From: JBFGCT01 sp963825565
Lineage (GTDB): Bacteria > Actinomycetota > Acidimicrobiia > Acidimicrobiales > Ilumatobacteraceae
Reading direction: 5' to 3'
NCBI GenBank assembly: GCA_963825565.1
Contig: CAWGTW010000016.1
Coordinates: 124,001-188,000 of the forward strand
DNA: 64,000 nucleotides
The translations under genes and the position numbers were made by a program. Shown piece after piece: positions 1 to 8,584 of the stretch. The notes beneath the pieces were generated by a model. That model was not told the origin of the DNA and ran no database searches. It saw nothing but the letters and a program-made list of their open reading frames with translations. Every line of letters starts with the position of its first letter. The first letter of the stretch is position 1.

Positions 1-504
1 CCGTCGAGCGCTCCGGGCGAGCGACACGAGGCGCTGGCCGACCACGTCGGCGAGATCGCCGTGCGCTCCTGGCAGGGTGAGCCCGGTGACATCGAGACCG
101 AGGTCGGCGGCGTCGGCTGGATCCGGGCCGTCGAGTGGGTGCCGTACCAGCGGGCGACGTTCGTGACGCCGGCGTTCGCCGGGTACGTGTCGGGCCACAG
201 CACGTTCAGCCGGGCGGCGGCGGTGATCCTGTCGGAGTTCACCGGCAGCGCGTACTTCCCGGGCGGGCTCGGCGAGTGGCAGGTCGAAGCGGGCGGCCTG
301 GAGTTCGAGGCCGGCCCGACCGAGCCGGTGACGCTGCAGTGGGCGACGTACGCCGACGCGGCCGACGAGGCCGGTGTCTCCCGGCTGTACGGCGGCATCC
401 ACGTGCGCGCCGATGACCTCGAGGGTCGCGTGCTCGGTGCCCGGGTCGGCGCCGACGCATGGGCGCACGCCCGCCAGTTCTATGCCGGCGCGTCGGCTGA
501 GTAG
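1..504 (+). CDS. vanadium-dependent haloperoxidase / PAP2-type protein, C-terminal part
   Basis: The frame is open from the first base of the window, so the gene begins upstream and only its last 167 codons are seen. Two blocks identify the family: GYVSGHSTFSRAA (around codon 60 of the visible part), the Ser-Gly-His segment of the PAP2/haloperoxidase active site, and GGIHVRADDLEGRVLG (around codon 131), matching the conserved GGIHxRxD histidine block of vanadium haloperoxidase-like proteins. Known members bind vanadate or phosphate and are often secreted. The N-terminus and any signal peptide lie outside the window, so substrate and location cannot be judged. The next gene starts 11 bases after the stop. 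Confidence 0.75.
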   Translation, partial: PSSAPGERHEALADHVGEIAVRSWQGEPGDIETEVGGVGWIRAVEWVPYQRATFVTPAFAGYVSGHSTFSRAAAVILSEFTGSAYFPGGLGEWQVEAGGLEFEAGPTEPVTLQWATYADAADEAGVSRLYGGIHVRADDLEGRVLGARVGADAWAHARQFYAGASAE

Positions 505-515
505 CGTCGTCGGTC

Positions 516-1400
516 GTGAGGGAGCTCTCGGTGGCGGCGGTGCAGATGGCGATGGTCGACGATGTCGCCGACAATGTCGCAACCGCCGAGCGGCTGGTGC
601 GCGACGCCGCGTCGAAGGGGGCGCGCGTCGTCCTGATCCCCGAACTGTTCGAGGGGCCGTACTTCTGCAAGGACCAACTCCCCGAGCACCTCGGGCGGGC
701 CCGGCCGCTCGCCGGCCATCCGACGATCGAGCACTTCGCTGCGCTCGCCGCCGAGCTCGACGTCGTCCTGCCGCTCAGTGTGTACGAGCGCGCCGGGCAG
801 GCTCGGTACAACACCGTCGTCGTCGTCGACGCCGACGGATCGACACTCGGCCACTACCGCAAGAGCCACATCCCCGACGGTCCCGGCTACACCGAGAAGT
901 ACTACTTCTCGCCCGGCGACACCGGGTTCCGGGTGTGGGCGACCCGGCACGGGACGATCGGCGTCGGCATCTGCTGGGACCAGTGGTTCCCGGAAGCGGC
1001 CCGATCGATGGCGCTGCTCGGCGCCGAGGTGCTGCTCTACCCGACGGCGATCGGGAGCGAGCCGCCCGACCCCGCCTGGGATTCGAGCGGGCACTGGCAG
1101 CGCGTGATGCAGGGCCACGCCGTCGCGAACCTGATGCCGGTGGTCGCCGCCAACCGGATCGGTCGCGAGGTCGGGGCCACCACCGAGATCACGTTCTACG
1201 GCTCGTCGTTCATCGCCGACGCGACCGGAGCGATCGTCGCCGGGGCGGGGCGTGACGCCGAGGCGGTCCTGGTCCACACGTTCGATGCCGACGCGCTGCA
1301 GTCCGGGCGTGCCGCATGGGGCATCTTCCGCGACCGCCGTCCCGACCTCTACCGCCCGCTGCTGACGCTCGACGGCAACCCCGATCAGAGGCGTTCATGA
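516..1400 (+). CDS. aguB: N-carbamoylputrescine amidase (nitrilase superfamily)
   Basis: Hydrolyses N-carbamoylputrescine to putrescine, CO2 and ammonia, the second step of the agmatine route to putrescine. The 294-residue protein is a full-length carbon-nitrogen hydrolase with the catalytic triad visible: Glu43 in IPELFEGPYF, Lys116 in HYRKSHIPDGPGY, and Cys153 in GVGICWDQWFPE. The segments DGPGYTEKYYFSPGD and GICWDQWFPEAAR are typical of the AguB/plant CPA subgroup rather than general nitrilases. The GTG start places the first beta strand (LSVAAVQMAM) at the expected distance. Agmatine deiminase follows 121 bases downstream on the same strand, which supports the assignment. Confidence 0.92.
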   Translation: MRELSVAAVQMAMVDDVADNVATAERLVRDAASKGARVVLIPELFEGPYFCKDQLPEHLGRARPLAGHPTIEHFAALAAELDVVLPLSVYERAGQARYNTVVVVDADGSTLGHYRKSHIPDGPGYTEKYYFSPGDTGFRVWATRHGTIGVGICWDQWFPEAARSMALLGAEVLLYPTAIGSEPPDPAWDSSGHWQRVMQGHAVANLMPVVAANRIGREVGATTEITFYGSSFIADATGAIVAGAGRDAEAVLVHTFDADALQSGRAAWGIFRDRRPDLYRPLLTLDGNPDQRRS

Positions 1401-1525
1401 GCGGCCGGAATCGGGGCGAGCGATCGCCGCGCCCACCTCGTCCGATCCGCCCTCCGAGCTCGTCGGGCGGTGGCGGCCGTCGCGGTCTCGTCGAGGTAGC
1501 GACCGCGATCGGGGTGGCCGGGTGA
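1397..1525 (+). other. possible 42-residue coupling ORF between aguB and aguA
   Basis: An ATG overlaps the aguB stop (ATGA), and the frame runs 42 codons to a TGA that overlaps the aguA start (GTGA). The peptide is rich in Arg, Pro, Gly and Ser and resembles no known family. Its main interest is geometric: it bridges the gap so that translating ribosomes could pass from aguB to aguA. It may be chance, since high-GC DNA often leaves frames open. A similar bridge is seen between etfB and etfA. Confidence 0.25.
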
Positions 1526-2520
1526 CGCGGTTGCCGGCGGAGTGGGAGCCTCATGAGCGGACGGCGATGTGCTGGCCGGCGCGGGCGTCGCTGTGGCACG
1601 AGCACCTGATCGACGCAGAGTTGGCCCACGCCGCGGTGGCCGACGCGATCGCGCGGTACGAACCGGTGACCATGCTCGCTGCGCCGCGGTCGCTCGAGCG
1701 TGCTCGGTCGCTGTGCGGGCCGGGCGTCGAGGTGATCGAGCAGGTGATCGACGATTCGTGGTTCCGCGACACCGGGCCGATCTACGTCGCCGACGACGAC
1801 GGCGCGCGTGTCGCCACCGACTGGTCGTTCAACGGGTGGGGCGACAAGTTCGTCCCCTACGACGACGACGAGCTGGCGGCGCGCCGTTTCGCGGAGCACC
1901 GCGGCGACGCCGTGCGCACGGTGGAGATGGTCCTCGAAGGAGGTTCGATCACCGGCGACGGCGAGGGAACCCTCGTCACGACGACCCAGTGCCTGCTGCA
2001 CCCGAACCGCAATCCGATGATGCGCCAGGTCGACATCGAGGCGGTCCTCCACCGCGAGCTCGGCGCGACCCGCACGATCTGGTTGCCCCACGGGTTGGCG
2101 CTCGACGACGACACCGACGGGCACGTCGACAACGTCGCCGCCTTCGCCGCACCCGGGCACGTCGTCCTTCAGGGGTGTGACGACCCCGCCGAACCCGACT
2201 GGTTGCGCCTCGACGTCAACCGGCGGGTCGCCACCGGGGCGCGCGACGCCTGCGGGCGTGAGCTGGAGGTCACCGTCGTACCGGTGCTGCCGTTCGCCGA
2301 GGTCGGCGGCGAACGGGTCGCCGTGCCGTACGTGAACTACTACGTCGGCAACGGGTTCGTGGTCGTGCCGACCTGTGGCCACGACGCCGACGAGGAGATG
2401 ATCGCGCTGATCGGCGACCAGTATCCGGGCCGGGACGTGTTCGGCCTCGACGTCGGAGCCATCCTCGCGTTCGGCGGTGGCGGGATCCACTGCATCACCC
2501 AGCAGGTCCCCACGGCCTGA
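1522..2520 (+). CDS. aguA: agmatine deiminase
   Basis: Converts agmatine to N-carbamoylputrescine and ammonia, feeding the amidase encoded just upstream. The 332-residue protein has family landmarks in order: PAEWEPHERTAMCWPAR near the N-terminus, WFRDTGPIYV (substrate-binding Asp), a GGSITGDGEGT segment with TTQCLLHPNRNP, HVDNVAAF with the catalytic His, and GGGGIHCITQQVP with the nucleophile Cys324 close to the C-terminus. Length fits the family (about 330-370 residues). The GTG start is immediately followed by the conserved LPAEWEPH segment, so no upstream extension is expected. With aguB it forms a two-gene unit for putrescine production. Confidence 0.93.
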   Translation: MTRLPAEWEPHERTAMCWPARASLWHEHLIDAELAHAAVADAIARYEPVTMLAAPRSLERARSLCGPGVEVIEQVIDDSWFRDTGPIYVADDDGARVATDWSFNGWGDKFVPYDDDELAARRFAEHRGDAVRTVEMVLEGGSITGDGEGTLVTTTQCLLHPNRNPMMRQVDIEAVLHRELGATRTIWLPHGLALDDDTDGHVDNVAAFAAPGHVVLQGCDDPAEPDWLRLDVNRRVATGARDACGRELEVTVVPVLPFAEVGGERVAVPYVNYYVGNGFVVVPTCGHDADEEMIALIGDQYPGRDVFGLDVGAILAFGGGGIHCITQQVPTA

Positions 2521-2535
2521 GCCGCCGGGCTCAAC

Positions 2536-2703
2536 CGAACAGCACCAGAAGCCGGTCGACACGCCGCACAGTTCGTAGCGGTCCGGGTCGGGGGTGCGCC
2601 CTGCGCACAGCTTGACGAAGGTCACCCCGTCGGTCCGCAGGTCGCCGACCGGCTCGCCGATCCCGAGGTCGAACCGGTGATCGCCGAGGTCGACGCGGAC
2701 GCC
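2536..2703 (-). pseudogene. possible remnant of a mycothiol-dependent maleylpyruvate-isomerase-family C-terminus
   Basis: Read on the minus strand, this stretch gives VRVDLGDHRFDLGIGEPVGD followed by TDGVTFVKLCAGRTPDPDRY, which resembles the C-terminal domain of actinobacterial MDMPI-type proteins (a short beta region, then a conserved FxRLxxGR helix). The frame has no acceptable start codon on its 5' side: a stop lies at about 2785-2787, within the S4 gene. After the similar part it runs on as low-complexity sequence opposite aguA. It is therefore best read as a gene fragment or a chance similarity between aguA and the S4 gene. Confidence 0.25.
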
Positions 2704-2752
2704 GTCCTCCGCCGGCCGCTCGCGGCGGGGGCCACCCCAGCGGGATCGTTCC

Positions 2753-3136
2753 GTGGCAGGCTGTGGTATCGAATCGGCACGTGTTGATCAGTGGTTGTGG
2801 TCGGTCCGGATCACCAAGACCCGCAGCGACGCCGCCGGCGCGTGCCGTGCGGGCCACGTGAAGGTCAACGGCCGTGCGGCGAAGCCGTCCACGCCGGTCA
2901 AGGTCGGTGATCGGGTCGAGGCGTTCGTCAATCGTCGGGAGCGGGTCCTCGAGGTCGAGTCGATCATCGTCAAGCGGGTCGGCGCGGCGATCGCCGGCGA
3001 GTGCTACGTCGACCACAGTCCGCCGCCACTGGAGCGCATCGACGAGCCGCCGGTCTTCCGCCGCGACCCGGGCACCGGCCGGCCCACCAAACGGGATCGG
3101 CGCCAACTCGATCGCCTCCGCGGCCGCACCCGCTGA
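2753..3136 (+). CDS. S4-domain RNA-binding protein (Hsp15/RqcP-like)
   Basis: A 127-residue protein with an N-terminal S4 domain: RVDQWLWSVRITKTRSDAAG then GHVKVNGRAAKPSTPVKVGD, the two halves of the alpha-L RNA-binding motif. The C-terminal part (residues about 85-127) is basic and ends in RRQLDRLRGRTR, as in Hsp15-like proteins that bind free 50S subunits or peptidyl-tRNA. A general role in handling stalled or dissociated ribosomes is known for relatives; the specific role here is inferred. The only in-frame start close to the domain is GTG 2753. The next gene is convergent. Confidence 0.82.
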   Translation: MAGCGIESARVDQWLWSVRITKTRSDAAGACRAGHVKVNGRAAKPSTPVKVGDRVEAFVNRRERVLEVESIIVKRVGAAIAGECYVDHSPPPLERIDEPPVFRRDPGTGRPTKRDRRQLDRLRGRTR

Positions 3137-3236
3137 CCCCGACCCGACCCCCCGACCCGTTCGTTCAGCGGTCGCCGGTGCCGGCGCGATCCGGGCGTGC
3201 GAGTTCGCGCTCGGGCGTGTCGGGCGGGCGGGTCGG

Positions 3237-4601
3237 TCAGCCGTTGACCGACATCGAGGACTCGGGGTGGATCTCGCGCTTGCGGGAGAACGTGGCCATG
3301 TCGAGGGGGAGGCCGGTGTAGCGGCCGGGGATCGTCAACGGTTCGATGTCGGTGTCGTGGCCGGATTCGTTGGCCTCGATCATCTCGCACACGCAGTGCG
3401 AGGCGACCGTCGCGTTCTTGTACTGGTTCCCGCTGGTGCCGACGAGCAGGTAGAACCCGGTGAGGTCGGACTTGTCGTAGATCGGGATCCAGTCGTCGGC
3501 CACGTCGTAGCAGTCGACCACGCCGCGCTTGTGGTGCGGCACGCCGACGCTCGGCATCCGCCGTGCCAGCCGCAGCACCTGGGTCTCCCAGAACTCCGGG
3601 GTGATGTCGCGGTCGAAGTCGTCGGGATGCTCGATGTCGACCCAGTCGTGCGGATCGCAGTCGGCGTCCTCGCCGCCGATCAGTACGTTGCCGCCGATCT
3701 CGGGCCGGAAGTACATGCCGATGTCGCCGTCCTGGGTGTGGAACCCGCGCTCGTAGAAGCTGACGCCATCCTGCTCCGGTGCTGGCACGTAGTGCACCTC
3801 GTGGCGTAGCGGCCGGGTCTTGATGTTCATCGACTCCCACACCCCGGCCAACTTGTTGATCACCGGCGACGCGGGTCCGGCGACGTTGACGACGATCGGG
3901 GCGCGCACCGACTCGCGTCCGCGCCCCGACTCGACCTCGACCCCGGTGACCCGCCCGGCGTCGCGGAGCACGCCGACCACGGTCGTCCGGAACCGGAAGT
4001 CCGCACCGAGCCGTTCGGCTGCCCGCTGGAGGTTGTGCGCCGAGAGTTGCGGGTCGTTGACGTAGCCGGCCTCTGGGCAGTACAGCCCACCGAGGATCGT
4101 CGAATCGGAGTCGTCCCAGAACGCGTCGTCGGTGTGCAGCTTCGGAGGTCCGTACGAGCCGACGTCGAACAGCGGCATGAACTCGCGCAGCCGGTCGGCG
4201 TCCATGTCCTCGTACGGGATGCCGAGCGCGTCGTAGTGCGGCTTGACCCGCTCGTGGTGGCCACCCTCGCGCTTGAGCAGCATGTTGCCGCACTGGTGGA
4301 ACTCGATCAGCCCGGACTCGTCGATCGTCGCAGGATCGACGGCGCGCCCGTCCGCGAGGTACTCGCCCCACCGCTTCCAGTACTGGAGTCCTTCGTACGA
4401 CATCGCCACCCCGCCGAACGTCGAGTACGTGAACCGAATGATCGACGACGAGTTGCTCGTCGAGCCGTACCCGGCGACCGGATGCCGGTCGACGCAGAGC
4501 ACGCGGCGGCCGCGGCGGGACAGCTCGAACGTCATCGCCGCGCCGATCACGCCGGCCCCGATGACGACGGCGTCGTAGGACAGGTTCGGATCGTCACGCA
4601 C
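3237..4601 (-). CDS. FAD-dependent oxidoreductase of the DAO (sarcosine/glycine oxidase) family
   Basis: A 454-residue flavoprotein with the FAD dinucleotide motif at the N-terminus (YDAVVIGAGVIGAAM), followed by a region typical of N-methyl amino-acid oxidases (GSTSNSSSIIRFTYST) and a C-terminal FAD-contact segment (GFYLLVGTSGNQYKNA). Unlike the fusion at 12803-15352 it has no GcvT-type folate domain. The likely role is oxidation of an amine or N-methyl amino acid; the substrate cannot be told from sequence. I chose GTG 4601, preceded by AGGA; an ATG at 4626-4628 would add nine residues but lacks a ribosome-binding site. It converges on the S4 gene and is divergent from the MFS gene. Confidence 0.8.
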   Translation of the reverse strand: MRDDPNLSYDAVVIGAGVIGAAMTFELSRRGRRVLCVDRHPVAGYGSTSNSSSIIRFTYSTFGGVAMSYEGLQYWKRWGEYLADGRAVDPATIDESGLIEFHQCGNMLLKREGGHHERVKPHYDALGIPYEDMDADRLREFMPLFDVGSYGPPKLHTDDAFWDDSDSTILGGLYCPEAGYVNDPQLSAHNLQRAAERLGADFRFRTTVVGVLRDAGRVTGVEVESGRGRESVRAPIVVNVAGPASPVINKLAGVWESMNIKTRPLRHEVHYVPAPEQDGVSFYERGFHTQDGDIGMYFRPEIGGNVLIGGEDADCDPHDWVDIEHPDDFDRDITPEFWETQVLRLARRMPSVGVPHHKRGVVDCYDVADDWIPIYDKSDLTGFYLLVGTSGNQYKNATVASHCVCEMIEANESGHDTDIEPLTIPGRYTGLPLDMATFSRKREIHPESSMSVNG

Positions 4602-4784
4602 GCCGCTGATCCTATGGCTCGGGGCCATCGGCCGACGCGCCGCGCCGACGTCCGATGGTGCGTGCACAACGTCGTGCCGAGGCGTAGCGTTTCGGCTCTG
4701 ACCGCGTTCGATCCCGCCGCCGCCGCCTCCCCGAGCGATGCTGCGCCTCTCGACGCGACGCGTACCGACGTCTCCGGGGCGACG

Positions 4785-6155
4785 ATGGGCGAGGATCCCG
4801 CCGGGCACGACCGGGCCGCGGCCGATCTCGCACCGGGTGCCGGCGCCGGCGAGCCGCCGGCGCAGATCGTTGCCGTCGCGATCGGCGACGAGGCGATCGA
4901 CGAGCCCGAGCATCCCGGCGTGGCGGGCCTGTGGGCGCTGTTCCTCGGGCTGGGGCTGATGATGATGGGCAACGCCCTCAACGGCTCGCTCGTCGGACTC
5001 GAGTCGGGAGCGGAGGGGTTCAGTCTCGTCGTGACCGGCGTGGTCATGGCGGGCTACTTCGCCGGTTTCCTGCTCGGCCCGGCGGCGGTGGTTCGGATGA
5101 TCCCGAAGGTCGGTCACATCCGCGTCTTCGCCGGTCTCGCCTCGACGGCATCGAGCGCGGTGCTCGTGTTCACCATCGTCGTCGACCCGTTCCTCTGGGC
5201 GGTCGTGCGTTTCGTCTTCGGGTTCTGCATGGCCGGGCTGTACGTCGTCATCGAGTCGTGGCTCAACGAGATGTCGTCGACGCGCAACCGCGGCCGCACG
5301 CTCGCGGTCTACATGCTGGTCACGATGGGCGGCATGGTGCTCGGCCAGCTCCTGCTCGGCGTCGGTGGCGAGGACAACGCGACGAAGCTGTTCGTCGTCG
5401 CGTCCGTTCTGGTGTCGATGTCCCTCGTCCCGATGGCGCTGGCGGCAACGACCGAGGCGCCTCCGATCCGGATGCCGTCGCACACCTCGGTGCGCGAGCT
5501 GATCGGCTACGCGCCCACCGGAGTGGTCAGCTCGCTCATGAACGGGGCGTCGGGTGGCGCGCTGCTCGGTCTCGGCGCCGTGTACACCACCCAGGTCGGG
5601 TTCTCGATCGAGCGGACATCGCTGTTCCTCGCCGCCCCGCTGCTCGGCGCGATCGCGTTCCAATGGCCGGTCGGCTGGGTCTCGGACCGGATCTCCCGGC
5701 GCTTCGTGATCTTCGTCGTCGCCAACGTCGCCGGGGCCTCGGCGACGTTGCTCGCGCTGATCCCGACCGGCAGTCTCCTCGTACTCCCGCTGATGCTGTT
5801 GTTCGGCGGCGCGACCTTCTCGCTCTACTCGCTCGTCGTCGCCTTCACGCTCGACTGGACGCCGCTCGACAAGACGGTGTCCGCCTCGGGCACGCTGGTC
5901 AGGATCAACGGTTCGGGCGCGATCCTCGGGCCGCTGATCGGTGCAGCGATGATGGCGCTGTTCTTCCCGGCGATGTTCTACTGGACGCTCGTCGGGGCGA
6001 ACGGGGTCATCGTGTGCTACGTCGGCTGGCGCATGCTGGTCAAGGACGCCCTTCCCCTCGAACGGCAGCGGCTCTTCGTCCTCATCCCGGCGAGGGCGAG
6101 CGAGCTGGTGCTCCGGCTGGCCCCCAAGCCGCGCCCGCGCCCCGACGAGCCCTGA
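4785..6155 (+). CDS. MFS transporter (YcaD-like)
   Basis: A 456-residue polytopic membrane protein with 12 predicted hydrophobic segments. The first (GLWALFLGLGLMMMGNALNG) starts near residue 48 after an acidic cytoplasmic tail, and the motif between helices 2 and 3 is degenerate. The stretch RFVFGFCMAGLYVVIESWLN is characteristic of the YcaD-type major facilitator subgroup. A basic, proline-rich tail closes the protein. Substrate is unknown. The start is uncertain because the frame is open far upstream; ATG 4785 gives a normal-length tail. It is divergent from the FAD oxidoreductase gene and could share its promoter region. Confidence 0.75.
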   Translation: MGEDPAGHDRAAADLAPGAGAGEPPAQIVAVAIGDEAIDEPEHPGVAGLWALFLGLGLMMMGNALNGSLVGLESGAEGFSLVVTGVVMAGYFAGFLLGPAAVVRMIPKVGHIRVFAGLASTASSAVLVFTIVVDPFLWAVVRFVFGFCMAGLYVVIESWLNEMSSTRNRGRTLAVYMLVTMGGMVLGQLLLGVGGEDNATKLFVVASVLVSMSLVPMALAATTEAPPIRMPSHTSVRELIGYAPTGVVSSLMNGASGGALLGLGAVYTTQVGFSIERTSLFLAAPLLGAIAFQWPVGWVSDRISRRFVIFVVANVAGASATLLALIPTGSLLVLPLMLLFGGATFSLYSLVVAFTLDWTPLDKTVSASGTLVRINGSGAILGPLIGAAMMALFFPAMFYWTLVGANGVIVCYVGWRMLVKDALPLERQRLFVLIPARASELVLRLAPKPRPRPDEP

Positions 6156-6285
6156 CGGCCGGGGGGAACCGGGCCGGCGGTGGCGATCGGTCGACGGCCC
6201 CGAGCGGCGGTCGGTTGCGGCGGTCGGCGGCCCGCGCCGGCTCGGGGCTGCGACCGACGGCGCGATGCGCGATGTGGTCGCCGGC

Positions 6286-7545
6286 TCAGGCCGGGCAGGC
6301 CGGCGCGGCGGCGACGTCGAGCTGGGCCTCGAACAGCAGCGAGCCGAGCGAGCCGCTCACCTGGGCGTCGAACGTGTTGCCCGACACCGTGCCGGCGCCG
6401 CTGTACGGCGGTTCACCGGCCTTGCGGACGTAGATGATCTCCGCCGTGCCGTCGCCGGCGTCGGTGATCGTCGCCCTGCCCTGGTCGGTGAGGACCGCGT
6501 CGTAGATCGTCGTGGCGCCGTCGGGGACCCCGCAGAGGTCGAGCACCGCCTGCGTGAACGGTTCGTTGACCGGATCAGACACCGCGGTCACCACGATGTC
6601 GGGGCACCCTGGGATCGAGGGCGGCGGGTTGACGGCGATCTCGAACGAACCGGCGGTTCCGGTCATCGAGGCGACGAACCCCGAGTCGACCGGCGTCACC
6701 GAGGTGTCGACCGCAGTGCGCCCGTCGCGGACGTTCAGGTAGTCGACCCCGTCGGTGCCCTCGTCGAACCAGCGGTCGACCTGCACCCGGTCGCTGCCGA
6801 CCCGCATCAGGAAGCCGGTGACCTGGTAGCTGCCGGATGCCGGGGCGTACGGCACGACGAAGCAGGTGGCGACGATCGGGACGGTCTGGCCGCCGATCGT
6901 GGCGAAGCCCGGGTCGGGAAGCTGCGGAGCGGGGGCGGTCGTCGTCGAGGTGGTCGTGGTCGACGTCGTCGTCGAGGTGGTCGTGGTCGACGTCGTCGAG
7001 GTCGTCGTCTCGGGCACGGAGGTCGTCGTGGTCTCGGGCGGCACGGTCGTGGTCTCCGACGGCAGCGTCGTGTCGAGGCCGCTCGTCGTCGGAAGCCCTT
7101 CGATGGTGGTCTCGATGGCTGGGAGCGTCGTCGTCGAGGACTCGTCGTCGCTGTTGTTGCGGACGAGGATGAACCCGAGGCCGACGATCAGGAGCACGAC
7201 GAGGCCGATCGCGGTCGGCAGGAGCCAGGGTGGCGGACCGCCGGCATCGCCGCCGTCGGGCGGCCCGCCCTGCCCCGGCGGCGCCGGGGGCGGCGCGCCG
7301 TAGCCCGCACCAGCGCCAGCGCCCGCGCCCGCACCGGCACCGGCGATGGGGACCGTCGGCTGGACCGTTGTCGGGTCGATGCCGGGGGGAACCGCGCCGG
7401 GGAGCGTTGGCTCGGGCGGCGTGGAGCCGGGCGGCGTGGTGCCGACGGGCGGCGTACTGTCGGGATCGAGTGGCACGATCGGCTCGGGTTGGGGGGCACC
7501 CTCCGGCCTCGTGTTGGCCCAGACGTCGTCGCCGCTGTCGGTCAT
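6286..7545 (-). CDS. membrane-anchored protein with Pro-rich N-terminus and Thr-rich stalk, unknown function
   Basis: A 419-residue protein not assigned to a family. Order of parts: a Pro/Gly/Ala-rich cytoplasmic segment (residues about 1-110), one hydrophobic helix (WLLPTAIGLVVLLIVGLGFILV), a Thr/Ser-rich mucin-like stalk dominated by TTTTSTTT blocks, and a C-terminal extracytoplasmic domain of about 200 residues with four Cys. This layout suggests a surface-exposed domain held off the membrane by a glycosylatable stalk. The stalk DNA (about 6940-7070) is a degenerate repeat of GTC/GTG/GAG codon complements and may vary in length. ATG 7545 was chosen; a GTG six codons upstream is also possible. 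Confidence 0.6.
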   Translation of the reverse strand: MTDSGDDVWANTRPEGAPQPEPIVPLDPDSTPPVGTTPPGSTPPEPTLPGAVPPGIDPTTVQPTVPIAGAGAGAGAGAGAGYGAPPPAPPGQGGPPDGGDAGGPPPWLLPTAIGLVVLLIVGLGFILVRNNSDDESSTTTLPAIETTIEGLPTTSGLDTTLPSETTTVPPETTTTSVPETTTSTTSTTTTSTTTSTTTTSTTTAPAPQLPDPGFATIGGQTVPIVATCFVVPYAPASGSYQVTGFLMRVGSDRVQVDRWFDEGTDGVDYLNVRDGRTAVDTSVTPVDSGFVASMTGTAGSFEIAVNPPPSIPGCPDIVVTAVSDPVNEPFTQAVLDLCGVPDGATTIYDAVLTDQGRATITDAGDGTAEIIYVRKAGEPPYSGAGTVSGNTFDAQVSGSLGSLLFEAQLDVAAAPACPA

Positions 7546-7663
7546 CCGCCCATGCTGACACACGGCGCGGGCCGATCGGTGGCGATCGGTGGCGAATTGC
7601 CGACCCGAGCCGTCAGTGGCTCGATGGTTCCTCCGGCCGTTGCCCTGGCGGCGCGACCGGGTG

Positions 7664-8584
7664 TCAGCGATGCAGCGTCCGATCGCGCCACGCCTCGGTC
7701 GTCGCGACCTGGTTGAAGCTGAACAGGTGCAGCCCGCCGATGCCGAGGTCGTCGAGATCCGCGGCGAGCGGTCGGAGCAGTTGGTCGGGCTGGAACGCCC
7801 GCTGCGTCATCAGCTTGCCGACCGCCTTGCGATTCTTCGAGAGGTAGCGCAGCGACGTCCCGACGCCGAGCCGCATCCCCATGGTCATCAGCTTCGACTT
7901 GTCGATCACGCCCGGCAGCCCGAGGTGGACCGGCACGGACAGGCCGGCGGCCCGCTCGGAGCGCAGCCACGAGCGGATCTGCTCCGCGGAGAAGCACATC
8001 TGCGTCGTCACGTGCGCCGTGCGCCCGGATTCCAGGATCAGCTGCTGCTTGCGGTGGAGGGCGTCGTGCAGCTTGGAGGCGTCGATCAGCGGGTGTGTGT
8101 CGGGGTAGGAGGTGAAGCCGACGTGGTCGACTGCGGGGTCGAGTGCGAGGAACGCTTCGAGAAACTCGATGGCGTCGAAGAATGTCCCGGCCGGATCGGC
8201 ATCGCCGGCGACGACGAAGATCTCGCGGACGCCTAACTCCTCGATCCGGGCGACGATCTCGTGCAGGTGATCGTCGCTGCGGACCATCCGGGCCGAGATG
8301 TGCGGCGTCACACGGTGCCCGAGCGCGAGGAGGCGTTCGGTCTCGACGAGCGTCGCCTCGATCGACTTCGCAGGGGAGCACGTCACCGAGATGCGCGTCG
8401 CGGGCCGCAGGGCGCGGACCGCGTCGTCGAGGCTCTTCATCGGAATCAGCTCGATCGTCGCGCCCTCGACCAGCGAGCGCATCGTCGTCGAGTCGGGCCG
8501 GATGAGCGGCCGGCGGGTCGAGCGGGGCAGGCGCGGCTTGAGCGAGCGGGTCACGCCGTTCAGCGAGTCGGGTCGGGCCGACAT
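7664..8584 (-). CDS. metF: methylenetetrahydrofolate reductase-like protein
   Basis: A 306-residue MTHFR-fold protein. The family is visible in RISVTCSPAKSIEATL, the LGHRVTPHISARMVRS segment, EIFVVAGDADPAGTF and VGFTSYPDTHPLID, which line the FAD/folate barrel. It would interconvert 5-methyl-THF and 5,10-methylene-THF. Its ATG overlaps the stop of fhs (TGATG, shared A at 8584), so the two are translationally coupled. Context suggests the oxidative direction: methyl-THF from the corrinoid system at 35-42 kb is turned to methylene-THF, while Fhs handles formyl-THF. The promoter ahead of fhs carries the same tandem operators as that system. Confidence 0.78.
   Translation of the reverse strand: MSARPDSLNGVTRSLKPRLPRSTRRPLIRPDSTTMRSLVEGATIELIPMKSLDDAVRALRPATRISVTCSPAKSIEATLVETERLLALGHRVTPHISARMVRSDDHLHEIVARIEELGVREIFVVAGDADPAGTFFDAIEFLEAFLALDPAVDHVGFTSYPDTHPLIDASKLHDALHRKQQLILESGRTAHVTTQMCFSAEQIRSWLRSERAAGLSVPVHLGLPGVIDKSKLMTMGMRLGVGTSLRYLSKNRKAVGKLMTQRAFQPDQLLRPLAADLDDLGIGGLHLFSFNQVATTEAWRDRTLHR

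Noticed and set aside
4602..5663. N-terminal extension of the FAD oxidoreductase frame to 808 residues
   Set aside because: The extra part is His/Arg/Asp-rich antisense of the MFS transporter gene; the FAD motif begins right after GTG 4601.
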